This document shows, piece by piece, positions 27,157 through 35,256 of a DNA stretch of 46,503 nt. Positions within the stretch are counted from its first letter, which is position 1. Each line of letters begins with the position of its first letter. The notes under the pieces were generated by a model that worked only from the letters and a program-made list of their open reading frames with translations, searched no databases and was not told the origin of the DNA. Location: the NCBI GenBank assembly GCA_025355005.1, contig JANXLV010000373.1:1-46503 (forward strand). The letters run 5' to 3'. The stretch is from Myxococcales bacterium (lineage in GTDB: Bacteria > Myxococcota_A > Polyangia > Polyangiales > Polyangiaceae). Both the position numbers and the translations under genes were made by a program.

Positions 27157-28359
27157 ATGTCCGAAGAGAAGCTCCTCGCCGCCCGCGCAGAGTTCCCGTC
27201 GCTCGAATCGTGCACGCATCTCATCAGTCATTCCCTCGGCGCCATGCCGAAGGCCGCTCGCACATATGCGAACCAGTTCCTCGACGAATGGGAGAACGAC
27301 TCGATCACGGCGTGGGGCAAGTGGCTTCCGGCAGTGCGCTCGCTCGCGGACGTGGTGTCGGGTGTGCTCGGCGTCGAGAGCGGCTCCACGCTCATCCTGC
27401 CGAACGTCTCCACCATTCAGGCGGCCGTCGCGTCGTGCTTCACGTTCGACGGCGCGCAGAAGGGTCGCTTCGCGGGCCGCAACAAGATCGTCTACGACGA
27501 GCTGAACTTCTCCACCGTTCACTATGTGTGGCGCGAGCAGGAGCGACGTGGCGCGAAGGTCGTCGTCGTGCCGAGCACGGACGGAATCCACGCGCCCATC
27601 GACGCGTTGCTCGACGCGATCGACGAGAAGACGCTGCTCGTCCCGATCAGCCACGTGCTCTTCCGCTCGAGCGGCGTCTACGACGTCGCGCGGGTCGTGG
27701 AGAAGGCGAAGAAGGTCGGCGCGCTCGTCCTGCTCGACTGCTACCAGTCTGCGGGAACCGTCCCGCTCGATCTCGGGAAGCTCGGCATCGACATGGCGTG
27801 TGGCGGTTCGGTGAAGTGGGTCTGTGGCGGACCAGGCGCCGCGTACCTCTACATCCGCAAGGATCTGTTGCCCGAGCTCACGCCGATGTCCGCGGGGTGG
27901 TTCGCCCACGCCGAGCCGTTCGCCTTCGACATGGGCCCCATGCGCTGGGCAGAGGACGTGTGGAAGCTCATCGGAGGCACGATGGCCATCCCTGCGATCT
28001 ACACCGCGCGCGCAGGCTGGGAGACAGTGGTGCGCCTGGGCGTCGACAACATCCGCAAGAAGTCGCTCCGCCAGACACGCATGCTCCGCGAAGAGCTGCT
28101 GAAGCGTGACTTCACGGTCAACACGCCGGACATCGACGCGCAGCGCGGCGGTACCATCTGCTTCGACTTCGAAGGCGCGGAGGCCGTCTCACGCGAGCTC
28201 AACGCGCGGCGCTTCTTCCACGATTTCCGTCCTCGCGCCGGCATCCGCGTGAGCCCGCACTTTTACACAACGGACGAAGAGCTCCGTTCGTTCCTCGCCG
28301 CGCTGGACGAAGTCCGCAAGAACGGTCCCAAAGGCACCACCGCCGCGCGTTCGTACTAG
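27157..28359 (+). CDS. Kynureninase-like PLP enzyme (aminotransferase class V fold)
   Basis: 400 aa from the ATG at 27157. Fold-type I features: Asp194 in LLDCYQSAGTVPLDL, and Lys220 in CGGSVKWVCGGPGAAYLYI as the Schiff-base lysine. The Gly-Gly-Pro-Gly after the lysine is typical of kynureninase, which cleaves kynurenine to anthranilate plus alanine. Other class V relatives (isopenicillin-N epimerase or cysteine desulfurase-like) are possible. It is divergent from trpBA, and anthranilate is a tryptophan precursor, so a salvage link is attractive but inferred. The remaining kynurenine-pathway genes are not here. A GGAG lies too close to the ATG to be an ideal ribosome site. The stop is 1 bp from the convergent crotonase gene. 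Confidence 0.85.
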   Translation: MSEEKLLAARAEFPSLESCTHLISHSLGAMPKAARTYANQFLDEWENDSITAWGKWLPAVRSLADVVSGVLGVESGSTLILPNVSTIQAAVASCFTFDGAQKGRFAGRNKIVYDELNFSTVHYVWREQERRGAKVVVVPSTDGIHAPIDALLDAIDEKTLLVPISHVLFRSSGVYDVARVVEKAKKVGALVLLDCYQSAGTVPLDLGKLGIDMACGGSVKWVCGGPGAAYLYIRKDLLPELTPMSAGWFAHAEPFAFDMGPMRWAEDVWKLIGGTMAIPAIYTARAGWETVVRLGVDNIRKKSLRQTRMLREELLKRDFTVNTPDIDAQRGGTICFDFEGAEAVSRELNARRFFHDFRPRAGIRVSPHFYTTDEELRSFLAALDEVRKNGPKGTTAARSY

Positions 28360-28360
28360 T

Positions 28361-29128
28361 TCAGGGCTTGGGCCACACTGGGGCGCGGCGCTCGAAGAAG
28401 GAGGTCATGGCTTCGTTGTGCTCGGGGGACATCCACGTGCCCATGAATTTTTCGCGCTCGGCCTCGCGTGCCTCGGCCGGGGTGCGCTTCGTGTGCGTGA
28501 GGAGCTGCTTCATCTGAGCGACGGCCTCGGGGCCGCCTTGCTCGATCAGCGCCGTCCACTCGAGCGCGAGCGCGAGCGCCTCACCATGCCTCGAGATCGC
28601 GTCGACGACGCCCAGCGCCTTGGCATCGTCTGCCTTGATGTCCTCGGCCAGGAAGAGGAGCCGCGACGCAGTGCCGACCCCACACACGTTGATGAGGCGC
28701 TCCGTGGTGCCCCATGCCGTCGTCACGCCCATGCGCACCTGCCGGAAAGAAATGATTCCGCTCGGATCGAGGATGCGCATGTCGCAGGCCATCGCGAGCT
28801 CCGCGCCGCCACCGATCGCGGAGCCCGGCATCGCGCAGATGATCGGCGCCCGCATCTCTTCCATGCGTCGGGTGAGCTGATATCCGAGATCCGTGAAGAT
28901 GCGGACCTCTTCTTCTTCGTCCGTCTCGCGCAGCTCGCGCAGGTCGCCGCCGGACACGAACGTGTCGCCGCTCCCGGTAAGGATGATGGCGCGAAGGGAG
29001 CGATCTTTGCCGAGCGCGTGCACGCGCTGGCTGAGCGCCTGCAGCGTCTTGTAGTCGATCGCATTCTTCGTCTTGGGCTGGTCGATCGTCCAGATCTCGA
29101 CGTTGCCACGACGTTCAACCTTCAACAC
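28361..29128 (-). CDS. Enoyl-CoA hydratase/isomerase (crotonase) family protein, atypical
   Basis: 255 aa, GTG start with GGAGG seven bases upstream. The oxyanion-hole parts are present: FVSGGDL near 57-63 and SAIGGGAELAMACD near 103-116. The usual catalytic glutamates are not in place: the segment after it reads FRQVRMGVTTAWGTTERL, where hydratases have F-P-E, and the second position (TASRLLF) lacks Glu. This pattern is closer to the decarboxylase or isomerase branches of the family. It starts 15 bp after the RimK-like gene and is probably in the same operon. The CoA substrate is unknown. Confidence 0.87.
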   Translation of the reverse strand: MLKVERRGNVEIWTIDQPKTKNAIDYKTLQALSQRVHALGKDRSLRAIILTGSGDTFVSGGDLRELRETDEEEEVRIFTDLGYQLTRRMEEMRAPIICAMPGSAIGGGAELAMACDMRILDPSGIISFRQVRMGVTTAWGTTERLINVCGVGTASRLLFLAEDIKADDAKALGVVDAISRHGEALALALEWTALIEQGGPEAVAQMKQLLTHTKRTPAEAREAEREKFMGTWMSPEHNEAMTSFFERRAPVWPKP

Positions 29129-29143
29129 GGCAGAACCTCCATC

Positions 29144-30130
29144 TCAGGCTTTGACGCGCCGAGCCCTCTGCTCGGCAAGAATGTTCGGATCTTTGCCGCC
29201 GAACGTCGCCGAGCGCCGCGCCTTCTTTCGTTGCTTGCGACGGAGGACGAACTTCTCGGCGTGCTGGATGATCGCGCCTGCGACGTCCACACCGCTCGTG
29301 CGCTCGATGCCCTCGAGGCCGGGCGAGCTGTTGATCTCCAGGATCTTCGGCCCGTCCTTGCCCTCGAGCATGTCGACGCCGCCGATCTCGAGGCCCATGA
29401 CCTTCACGGCGGTGACCGCCGCTGCCACGTAGCTCTTCGGCAGATCCACGCGCACGCCGAGACCGCCGCGGTGGAGATTCGAGCGGAACTCGCCCTTCTT
29501 CGCCTGACGGCGCATCGCCGCGATCACGCGACCGCCGACGACGATGGCGCGGTAGTCCTTGCCCTTCGACTCGGAGATGTACTCCTGCAGGATGATGTCC
29601 TGGCCCATGGCCCAGAGCGTCTCCAGCAGCGAGGTCGCCGCTTCTCGCGTCTCCGCGATCATCGTGCCGATGCCTTGCGTGCCTTGCTGGAGCTTGATGA
29701 TCGCCGGCGCACCGCCGATGAATGACAGCGCTTGGTCGACCGAGTCCGGCGAGCGCGCGCAGACGGTCTTCGGTACGTCGAGATCCTTCTTCGTGAGGAG
29801 CTGGAAGGCGCGCAATTTGTCCCGCGAGCGCGCAATGGCCACAGCAGTGTTGAGCACGGGCACGCCCATGAGGTCGAACTGGCGCACGACCGCGAGGCCG
29901 TAGTTCGTGATCGATGCACCGATGCGCGGGATGACGAGGTCTGCGCGCGGGATCGGATGGTCGCCGAGGAACATGTCCGGGCGCCCGCGCGACACGGCGA
30001 GGTTGAAGTCGAGGGGGTCCGCGACCGTCACTTCGTGCCCGCGGGCACGCGCGGCGAGCACGATGCGGCTCGTCGAATAGAGCATTGCGTTGCGAGAAAG
30101 GATGAGGAAATGCACGGGCGCTCCAGCCAT
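29144..30130 (-). CDS. rimK: RimK-type ATP-grasp ligase
   Basis: 328 aa from the ATG at 30130. RimK-family ligases add glutamate or other amino acids to C-terminal carboxylates (ribosomal protein S6 in E. coli) or build small peptides. The N-terminal domain (HFLILSRNAMLYSTSRIVLAA-type start) and PRIGASITNYGLAVVRQFD are RimK hallmarks. The ATP-grasp part has IIKLQQGTQGIG, ILQEYISE and GGVDMLEGKDGPKILEINSSPGLEG. The C-terminus adds a Lys/Arg-rich tail absent from short homologues, perhaps for RNA or ribosome contact. The frame extends upstream, but the ATG chosen fits the family. A TATAAG box lies 32 bases upstream. Confidence 0.9.
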   Translation of the reverse strand: MAGAPVHFLILSRNAMLYSTSRIVLAARARGHEVTVADPLDFNLAVSRGRPDMFLGDHPIPRADLVIPRIGASITNYGLAVVRQFDLMGVPVLNTAVAIARSRDKLRAFQLLTKKDLDVPKTVCARSPDSVDQALSFIGGAPAIIKLQQGTQGIGTMIAETREAATSLLETLWAMGQDIILQEYISESKGKDYRAIVVGGRVIAAMRRQAKKGEFRSNLHRGGLGVRVDLPKSYVAAAVTAVKVMGLEIGGVDMLEGKDGPKILEINSSPGLEGIERTSGVDVAGAIIQHAEKFVLRRKQRKKARRSATFGGKDPNILAEQRARRVKA

Positions 30131-30161
30131 CGCATGCCTTTGGTCCGCACGCGAGTCCCGT

Positions 30162-30167
30162 CTTATA
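30162..30167 (-). promoter_or_regulatory. Candidate -10 box for the rimK operon
   Basis: TATAAG on the minus strand, inside a short AT-rich patch, 32 bases before the rimK ATG. No good -35 box is seen at 16-18 nt spacing, so the promoter class is uncertain. Confidence 0.35.
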
Positions 30168-30186
30168 AATTCGTGATTCCGGAACG

Positions 30187-30345
30187 TTAGCGCCGGGCGA
30201 CCTGGGACAACGTACCACCGGCACCGGCACTCCTCACGCCTGCGGACCCGGCGTGGCCCGTTCCCCCTCGCGGCACGAGCGCTGCCAGCGCGATCAGGAT
30301 GATCGCGAGGAGCCGGAGAGTCGTGTGAGCGCGGGCGGAGAGCAT
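30187..30345 (-). CDS. Possible small membrane or secreted peptide, 52 aa
   Basis: From the ATG at 30345 the protein begins MLSARAHTTLRLLAIILIALAALVPRGG, a good hydrophobic span or signal sequence with basic residues before it. The rest is Gly/Ala/Arg-rich. There is no Shine-Dalgarno before this ATG. A TTG at 30414 would add 23 residues but would bury the signal. It may be chance; the hydrophobic design is the only support. Confidence 0.25.
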   Translation of the reverse strand: MLSARAHTTLRLLAIILIALAALVPRGGTGHAGSAGVRSAGAGGTLSQVARR

Positions 30346-30525
30346 CGGTTTCAACACGGAACCTGCATTCTCCGTGCCTCCACTCCAATGTGGGGCCGCC
30401 AGGCTTTTTTTCAAGGATGAGAGCCTCTGGCCCCTCCGTTGACCACCCGCATGGGCCTGACGGCGGCGTCACCCGCGTGGCTGGGGAACCACAGTCCTGA
30501 TGCTCTCTCGCGGCGCGTGTAGGTG

Positions 30526-30531
30526 TAGACT
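30526..30531 (+). promoter_or_regulatory. Candidate -10 box for a leaderless transcript
   Basis: TAGACT (TANNNT form) ends six bases before the GTG at 30538. That is the spacing at which transcription would start at or next to the start codon. No Shine-Dalgarno is present before the GTG, which fits leaderless initiation. No -35 box stands out. Confidence 0.35.
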
Positions 30532-30537
30532 GGGCCC

Positions 30538-31419
30538 GTGACAGGCGTTGACGAAGACTCTCTTACTGACCTGCCGCCGCTCGATGGTGGTGATGAGGAC
30601 GAAGGTACGCCCGACCCCGAGGACTTCGAGGGGGACGACGTGAAGTCCGGCGAAGGCGATCTGGACGACACCACCGGGGAGCTCGATCCCGTGGAATTCC
30701 TGCCGGATTCGCTCGATGCCGCGCCCGACAACGCCGTGGCCGACGCCGAGGAGAGCCGCGATCTCGATATCGGAGCGATCGAGCTGCTCGGCGACGAGGG
30801 CGAGAGCCTCCTCACGGACAACGACGAGCCCGGCACCGAGGGCGAGCTTCTCGACATCGAGGAGAGCGAAGAGGGCGTTCGCGACGCCGGTGAAGAGGGC
30901 CCGACGCAAGAGGACGACGCGCAGTCACTCGGTGAGCTTCCGCCGATGGACGCGGACGAGGAGGGCGCGCTCGAGGACGAGGCGTTCTTCGATGGCATCG
31001 CGGACGAGATCGCCGCGCCGTGGGCGGACGACGCGTGGGAAAAGATTGCGGAGCATCGCGACTCCGAAGCCATCGCAGAGATCGCACGGCTCGGGCACGA
31101 GGCCGGGCTCCTTGCGCTCTCCGTGAATCCAGCTCCCGACCCCACGAAGCTCACAGCGGGCTTGCTCGGGATGTCGTCGGTGACGGCGGTGGCGGAGCTT
31201 CCTGGGTTCCTGGCGTGCGCGCGGCCGAAGCCGGGGCAGGATGCATCCATCGTTTTCCTCTACGCGGAGGAGACGGGCGCACGGACCATCGCGGAGCTGG
31301 GCACCCCGGAGGCGTTCGAGGTCAGTCGCCTCGCGTATGACGCCGCGACGGGGATCCTGTGGGTCGTCGGCGAGTTCGGGCTCGTGGGCCTCCGGCGGTC
31401 GGGCCGATCCTCCCCATGA
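30538..31419 (+). CDS. Acidic protein of unknown function coupled to lysC
   Basis: 293 aa, GTG start. The first 150 residues are extremely rich in Asp and Glu and predicted disordered, with short hydrophobic motifs (DPVEFLPDSL, IGAIELLGDEGESLL). Residues about 155-285 look folded: AWEKIAEHRDSEAIAEIARLG is helical, and the rest resembles beta-propeller-like blades (ARLAYDAATGILWVVGEFG type). The last residues are basic. The stop overlaps the lysC ATG (ATGA), so the two are translationally coupled. No family is recognised. A role tied to aspartate kinase expression or activity is inference from position only. Confidence 0.75.
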   Translation: MTGVDEDSLTDLPPLDGGDEDEGTPDPEDFEGDDVKSGEGDLDDTTGELDPVEFLPDSLDAAPDNAVADAEESRDLDIGAIELLGDEGESLLTDNDEPGTEGELLDIEESEEGVRDAGEEGPTQEDDAQSLGELPPMDADEEGALEDEAFFDGIADEIAAPWADDAWEKIAEHRDSEAIAEIARLGHEAGLLALSVNPAPDPTKLTAGLLGMSSVTAVAELPGFLACARPKPGQDASIVFLYAEETGARTIAELGTPEAFEVSRLAYDAATGILWVVGEFGLVGLRRSGRSSP

Positions 31420-32588
31420 GGATCGTTCAGAAGTACGGCGGTTCGTCGGTTGCCACGGTCGAGAAGCTCGGACAGGTGGCAGACATGGTCGCCGCGGCGC
31501 GGCGGCGTGGGGACGACGTGGTCGTCGTCGTGAGCGCCATGGGGAAGACAACAGACGACCTGATCGCCCTCGCCAAGAAGGTCTCGCCGGAGCCGGCGCG
31601 GCGCGAGCTCGACATGCTGGTCTCCACGGGCGAGCGCGTGTCGATGGCGCTGCTCTCGATCGCGATGCAGGCGCGGGGCATCGACTCCATCAGCTTCACA
31701 GGCAGTCAGTCCGGCATCATCACGAGCGACCGTCACTTCGATGCGCGCATCCTCGAGGTGCGTCCGTATCGCATCGAGGACGAGCTCGATCGCGGCAAGG
31801 TGGTCATCGTCGCTGGCTACCAGGGGATGAGCGAGAAGAAGGAGATCACGACGCTGGGACGCGGCGGCTCCGACACGACCGCGGTCGCACTGGCTGCGGC
31901 GCTGGGCGCGGATCGCTGCGAGATCTACAGCGATGTGGACGGTGTCTACTCCGCGGACCCGCGCGTGGTCGCCGACGCGTCGCACCTTCCAGAGCTTCGC
32001 CTGGAGCTCTTGCAGGAGATGGCGGAGGCCGGCGCGAAGGTCCTGAACGCGCAGGCGGTCGAGTGGGCGCGGCGATCGAACATCGCGATCCATGCACGCA
32101 AGACAGGCGATTCGGTGGGCGCGAATGGCCACCCCGAGAAACAGACCGTGGCCCGCGAGGACGCGGATGCGCGCGCGCGCGCGGTCACGGGGCTCGGACG
32201 CGTGGTGTGCGCTTCCGCGTCGGACGTGGGGTTGCTGGCGGCGCTGCTGACGGAGCTACGCGTGCCGGCCCTCGACGTGTCCGTCGACGATGGTGGACAG
32301 GCGCGCGCTGTGCTGCCGCTGCTCAACGTTCCGGACTGGCCTCGTTGCGAGGCGGCGCTCGTCGCCGCTGGCGTTACCATGAGCGAGGAGCGATCGTTCG
32401 TCAGCGTCGTCGGTGATGGGCTCTTGTCGGAGGGCCGGAGCTTGCCGATGTTCTTGCGGTCGTTGCGCGATGCGAACGTGATGGTGCACGCGGTGCGGGC
32501 GACGCCGCTGCGGCTCAGCGCGGTGGTGGCTACGAGCGCGCAAGGGGACGCTGAGCGGGCGCTGCACGCGGCGCTGGTGCGTGGTTAG
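31416..32588 (+). CDS. lysC: Aspartate kinase
   Basis: 390 aa from the ATG at 31416. It makes aspartyl phosphate, the first step to lysine, threonine, methionine and diaminopimelate. The kinase domain starts with VQKYGGSSVAT and has STGERVSMALLSIAM, GYQGMSEKKEITTLGRGGSDTTAVALA and YSDVDGVYSADPRVV (no more than these key motifs are needed to place it). The C-terminal 130 residues hold two ACT domains (SASDVGLLAALLTELRVPALD and SVVGDGLLSEGRSLPMFL), so feedback control by lysine and/or threonine is likely. The protein is a little shorter than typical monofunctional kinases. It is the second gene of a two-gene unit and converges on a TPR gene 21 bp away. Confidence 0.95.
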   Translation: MRIVQKYGGSSVATVEKLGQVADMVAAARRRGDDVVVVVSAMGKTTDDLIALAKKVSPEPARRELDMLVSTGERVSMALLSIAMQARGIDSISFTGSQSGIITSDRHFDARILEVRPYRIEDELDRGKVVIVAGYQGMSEKKEITTLGRGGSDTTAVALAAALGADRCEIYSDVDGVYSADPRVVADASHLPELRLELLQEMAEAGAKVLNAQAVEWARRSNIAIHARKTGDSVGANGHPEKQTVAREDADARARAVTGLGRVVCASASDVGLLAALLTELRVPALDVSVDDGGQARAVLPLLNVPDWPRCEAALVAAGVTMSEERSFVSVVGDGLLSEGRSLPMFLRSLRDANVMVHAVRATPLRLSAVVATSAQGDAERALHAALVRG

Positions 32589-32609
32589 GTCCGGCCCGCC
32601 GGCCTTGGC

Positions 32610-33245
32610 TCAGCGATCTGCAAAAACGGCGATGGCTTTTCGGATGCCCCTTGCGTCCACTGGATGCGAGACGGGATCCGTCACCACGACTGTCGAGAGC
32701 GCCTTGATGTGAATTCGCGCCTCGCGGGCTAGCGGCTCATCGTTCGAACCTTTGGCTCGCGCGAGGATCGTTCGCCACACGGCCAGCGCGGCGGGCATTT
32801 GACCGGCGGTCATGTACCAGAGACCCAGCTTCGCGAGCGCGCGGGGGTCTTCGCGTGCTGCGTCCTCGAGATCCTTTGCGGCGAGGTCGGCGTAGCCCAG
32901 GGACCAGCGGACGCGGGCGCGGCCGATCTTCGCGTCGATCGACGCCGGCAGGTGGGATAGCGCCACGGTGTAGACGCGCTCCGCTTCGCGGACATCTCCG
33001 CGACGCTCGCGCAAGGCTCCGAGGCCCACGTAGGCGGACTCACAGCTCGGGTCGAGCGTGAGCGCCTCGGTGTAGCGTCGTATAGCCACGTCGTCGTCGC
33101 TCTGCGCCTCGTGGGCTTGCGCCATGGCAACCAGATCGAGCGCCGCGGAGGCGTGCGCGGCCCGTGGCAGGAGCGCTACGCCGAGCAGCGCTCCACAAAA
33201 GACCAGCGCACGAACGAAGCCACGCACCCATGAAGTGTAGCGCAT
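32610..33245 (-). CDS. Secreted TPR protein, 211 aa
   Basis: From the ATG at 33245 there is a signal peptide (FVRALVFCGALLGVALLPRAAHASA, cleavage likely after AHA) without a lipobox. Residues about 35-150 form TPR units (DDDVAIRRYTEALTLDPS, SAYVGLGALRERRGD, AERVYTVALSHLPAS). The C-terminus is a short alpha/beta extension. It is predicted periplasmic and protein-binding. The promoter must lie in the 62-bp gap shared with the divergent DUF1266-like gene. A GTG three codons upstream is also possible. Confidence 0.83.
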   Translation of the reverse strand: MRYTSWVRGFVRALVFCGALLGVALLPRAAHASAALDLVAMAQAHEAQSDDDVAIRRYTEALTLDPSCESAYVGLGALRERRGDVREAERVYTVALSHLPASIDAKIGRARVRWSLGYADLAAKDLEDAAREDPRALAKLGLWYMTAGQMPAALAVWRTILARAKGSNDEPLAREARIHIKALSTVVVTDPVSHPVDARGIRKAIAVFADR

Positions 33246-33307
33246 CTCGGGCACATCGGCCGCGCCCGCTCATGGTGAGGTCAGCGGACAGGGTCGCGAA
33301 GTGCCGT

Positions 33308-33907
33308 ATGCTGGAGATCATGGACGTGGATGACATTCTCGTACCTGCGGTGATCGTACCCGTTGCGATCGTCGTGGTGCTGCTCGTGGGCGTGGGCGTC
33401 GCGGTCTTCACCATCACGATGGGGAAGAAGAAGGGCCGTTCGCTCGATGCGTGGGCGCGGGGCGCCTATTCGATCTTCACGGGCGGCGAGGACTCCGCCA
33501 GCTGGGCGCCAGAGCGCGCGCAGAACGCGTTCCGCGATTGGTATGGCGCGCCGAGCGGCGGAATGGCGCAGAACGTGATCGAGGAGCTCATCAACGGGCA
33601 GACCGGCAACGAGGCGTGGGACAAGGTACGCGCGCTGGATCTGGTGCGGATGGCACTGGCTGCAAAATACATCGATCTAGATCAGTCGAAGACCTACCAG
33701 GCGCGCATCGGGCAGGCACTACAGCGCTCCCATCAAGGCTGGGAGCAGCTAGCGCAGGCCTTCGAGCAGGGCATGAGCGCGTGGCACCGCCGCCAGAATC
33801 AAACGAACCCCCAGGAGACCCAGCGAGTGCAGAGGCATCTACCGATCCTCCGAGCGCAGATCTGGCCCACCATCCCGTGGTCCACCACGCTGGTGTCGCC
33901 GGACTGA
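33308..33907 (+). CDS. Membrane-anchored DUF1266-like protein, 199 aa
   Basis: One N-terminal span (about residues 11-37, LVPAVIVPVAIVVVLLVGVGV) is followed by basic KKKGR, so the rest should lie in the cytoplasm. Residues 55-165 match the pattern of DUF1266: a helix-rich domain with ALDLVRMALAAKYIDLDQSKTY and ending WEQLAQAFEQGMSAWHRR. The function of this domain is unknown. The start could also be the ATG at 33320. It converges on the 93-residue gene with a 24-bp gap. Assignment to DUF1266 is by pattern and should be checked. Confidence 0.7.
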   Translation: MLEIMDVDDILVPAVIVPVAIVVVLLVGVGVAVFTITMGKKKGRSLDAWARGAYSIFTGGEDSASWAPERAQNAFRDWYGAPSGGMAQNVIEELINGQTGNEAWDKVRALDLVRMALAAKYIDLDQSKTYQARIGQALQRSHQGWEQLAQAFEQGMSAWHRRQNQTNPQETQRVQRHLPILRAQIWPTIPWSTTLVSPD

Positions 33908-33931
33908 CTCGCCCCGCCTGGCCCGGGCCGA

Positions 33932-34213
33932 CTACTCCTCGTCCGTCGTCTTCTCCGCAAGAGCGATGGCCGCGTCGAGAGCGATCCCCACGACTCCATT
34001 CACGCCGCGAATGGAAGCATGCGTGACGTTCACGGCCGCATCGTAGAAGACGTGTACGGTCTTCGCGGGCACCGCGATCGGCGAGATCGCCTCGAGCACC
34101 GTGAACGGACGCTTCGCTGTCTCCAGCTGGATGGTCTCCACCGCGCGAGACCCGTGCTCCACGGCGTCCGTCAGCAACTTGCGCATGCCGCGCACGAGTT
34201 TCAACGAGCTCAT
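33932..34213 (-). CDS. Small protein (93 aa) coupled to a PGAP1-like lipase
   Basis: From the ATG at 34213. The sequence is helical, with an amphipathic N-terminus (LKLVRGMRKLLTDAVEHGSRAVE) and a hydrophobic C-terminal stretch (GVNGVVGIALDAAIALAEK). There is no signal peptide, and the family is not recognised. The ATG overlaps the lipase stop (ATGA), so it is translationally coupled. By position it may be a partner or inhibitor of the lipase, or bind the same surface (membrane or lipid granule). This is inference. Confidence 0.78.
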   Translation of the reverse strand: MSSLKLVRGMRKLLTDAVEHGSRAVETIQLETAKRPFTVLEAISPIAVPAKTVHVFYDAAVNVTHASIRGVNGVVGIALDAAIALAEKTTDEE

Positions 34214-35199
34214 GGTGTCTCCGTCTCCGCTAGCGGCCGTCCGAGGAAGTCCCGAATGGTCTCCCATACACGATCGTGACACGGCAGCATGATGTGCGAA
34301 AGGCCTGGCAGATACTTCACGTTGTCCTGCGGCAGCGCGAGGTGTGCCTTCTCCGTGATCGCGTCGAAGCTGCCGCTGTGGACGGGCACCATGACGTCGC
34401 CGAACCACATGGCCAGCTGCGGGTCCTCGGAGACGGACGCGCAGACGAGGAAATGCTCCACCTGCGGAAGGAGCGGGACCGGGTGCTTCTCGTCGCGCAG
34501 CGAGAAGCGGGGCAGCCGGCGTGCGCGGTCCACGTCCGTGACGTCGGCGTCGCCGAGGTCCTTGATGCCATCGCTGCGCAGGTTCGCGATGTCGGCGATG
34601 AGGTGCGTGTACGGATCGGGAATGGCGGCCAGGATCTTCGTGACCACGCGACCCACGCGCTCCATCGGCGCGCCACGATGCGGCGTGCCCACGTAGACAG
34701 CGCGGCGCACGAGCGAGAGCCACGCGAGGTCCTCCAGCGCCGCGACGTGACAGGCGCTGCGCGCGATGAGGCCGCCCATGCTGTAGCCGACGAGCAAGAC
34801 CTCTGTCACAGGCACGGGATGCGCCGCGACGAGGTCCGTCACGAGGCGCGCAAACGCGGCCCCGTTCTTCGGGATCGGAAGTCCGCTGTTGTAGCGAACG
34901 TAGTACGGCGTGATGCCGAACTCGCGCTGCATGCGCGCGCCGTAGTCTTCGCAGTCACCGGAGAAAAAAGCCTCTTCGGTGTTCATCAGGCCGTGCAGGA
35001 GCACGCACACGCGCGACATCGCGTCGGGGTGCAACGCACGGAGCGACTCCGTGTCGAGCACCACCGCCGCGCCCTTCGACATGACCGCCATGTCGAACGC
35101 GAGCTCGTTGTCGGTGCGCGCGAGGTGGTCGCCGATGAGGCCGTTCACGATGCCGAGCGCGAAGGAGAGCTTGGAGGTGCGAGGCGCGTCTTCGCTCAC
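34210..35199 (-). CDS. PGAP1-like alpha/beta hydrolase (esterase/lipase)
   Basis: 329 aa from the GTG at 35199, which has GGAG six bases upstream; a GTG at 35211 is the longer option. The alpha/beta hydrolase core shows VCVLLHGLMNTEEAFF (oxyanion strand), nucleophile motif VGYSMGGLIAR, then GTPHRGAPMER, a late acid GDVMVPVHSGS and the catalytic His in LPGLSHIMLP. The GTPHRG element is typical of PGAP1/PHA-depolymerase-like hydrolases. There is no signal peptide, so it acts in the cytoplasm, perhaps on stored lipid. It lies 57 bp after the typA stop on the same strand and is coupled to the 93-residue gene. The substrate is unknown. Confidence 0.87.
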   Translation of the reverse strand: MSEDAPRTSKLSFALGIVNGLIGDHLARTDNELAFDMAVMSKGAAVVLDTESLRALHPDAMSRVCVLLHGLMNTEEAFFSGDCEDYGARMQREFGITPYYVRYNSGLPIPKNGAAFARLVTDLVAAHPVPVTEVLLVGYSMGGLIARSACHVAALEDLAWLSLVRRAVYVGTPHRGAPMERVGRVVTKILAAIPDPYTHLIADIANLRSDGIKDLGDADVTDVDRARRLPRFSLRDEKHPVPLLPQVEHFLVCASVSEDPQLAMWFGDVMVPVHSGSFDAITEKAHLALPQDNVKYLPGLSHIMLPCHDRVWETIRDFLGRPLAETETP

Positions 35200-35256
35200 G
35201 TCAGTCTCCACACATGAGGAGAGAGAGAAGAACGCCCCCGCGCTTCACAGAGCCTC

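Larger units (their letters stand above)
30131..30537. other. 407-bp intergenic region between divergent genes
   Basis: It contains the candidate rimK promoter at its left end, a doubtful small ORF on the minus strand (30187-30345), a run of seven T at 30405-30411 without a convincing stem before it, and a TAGACT box just before the acidic-protein gene. No RNA gene or mobile element is recognised. It is the largest internal gap in the window. Confidence 0.7.

Noticed and set aside
30400..30415. Run of seven T as an intrinsic terminator on the plus strand
   Set aside because: No stable GC stem lies directly before it and no plus-strand gene ends nearby.
32589..32609. CCGG/CCGG hairpin between lysC and the TPR gene
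   Set aside because: Only 4 bp of stem and no T tract; expected by chance at this GC content.
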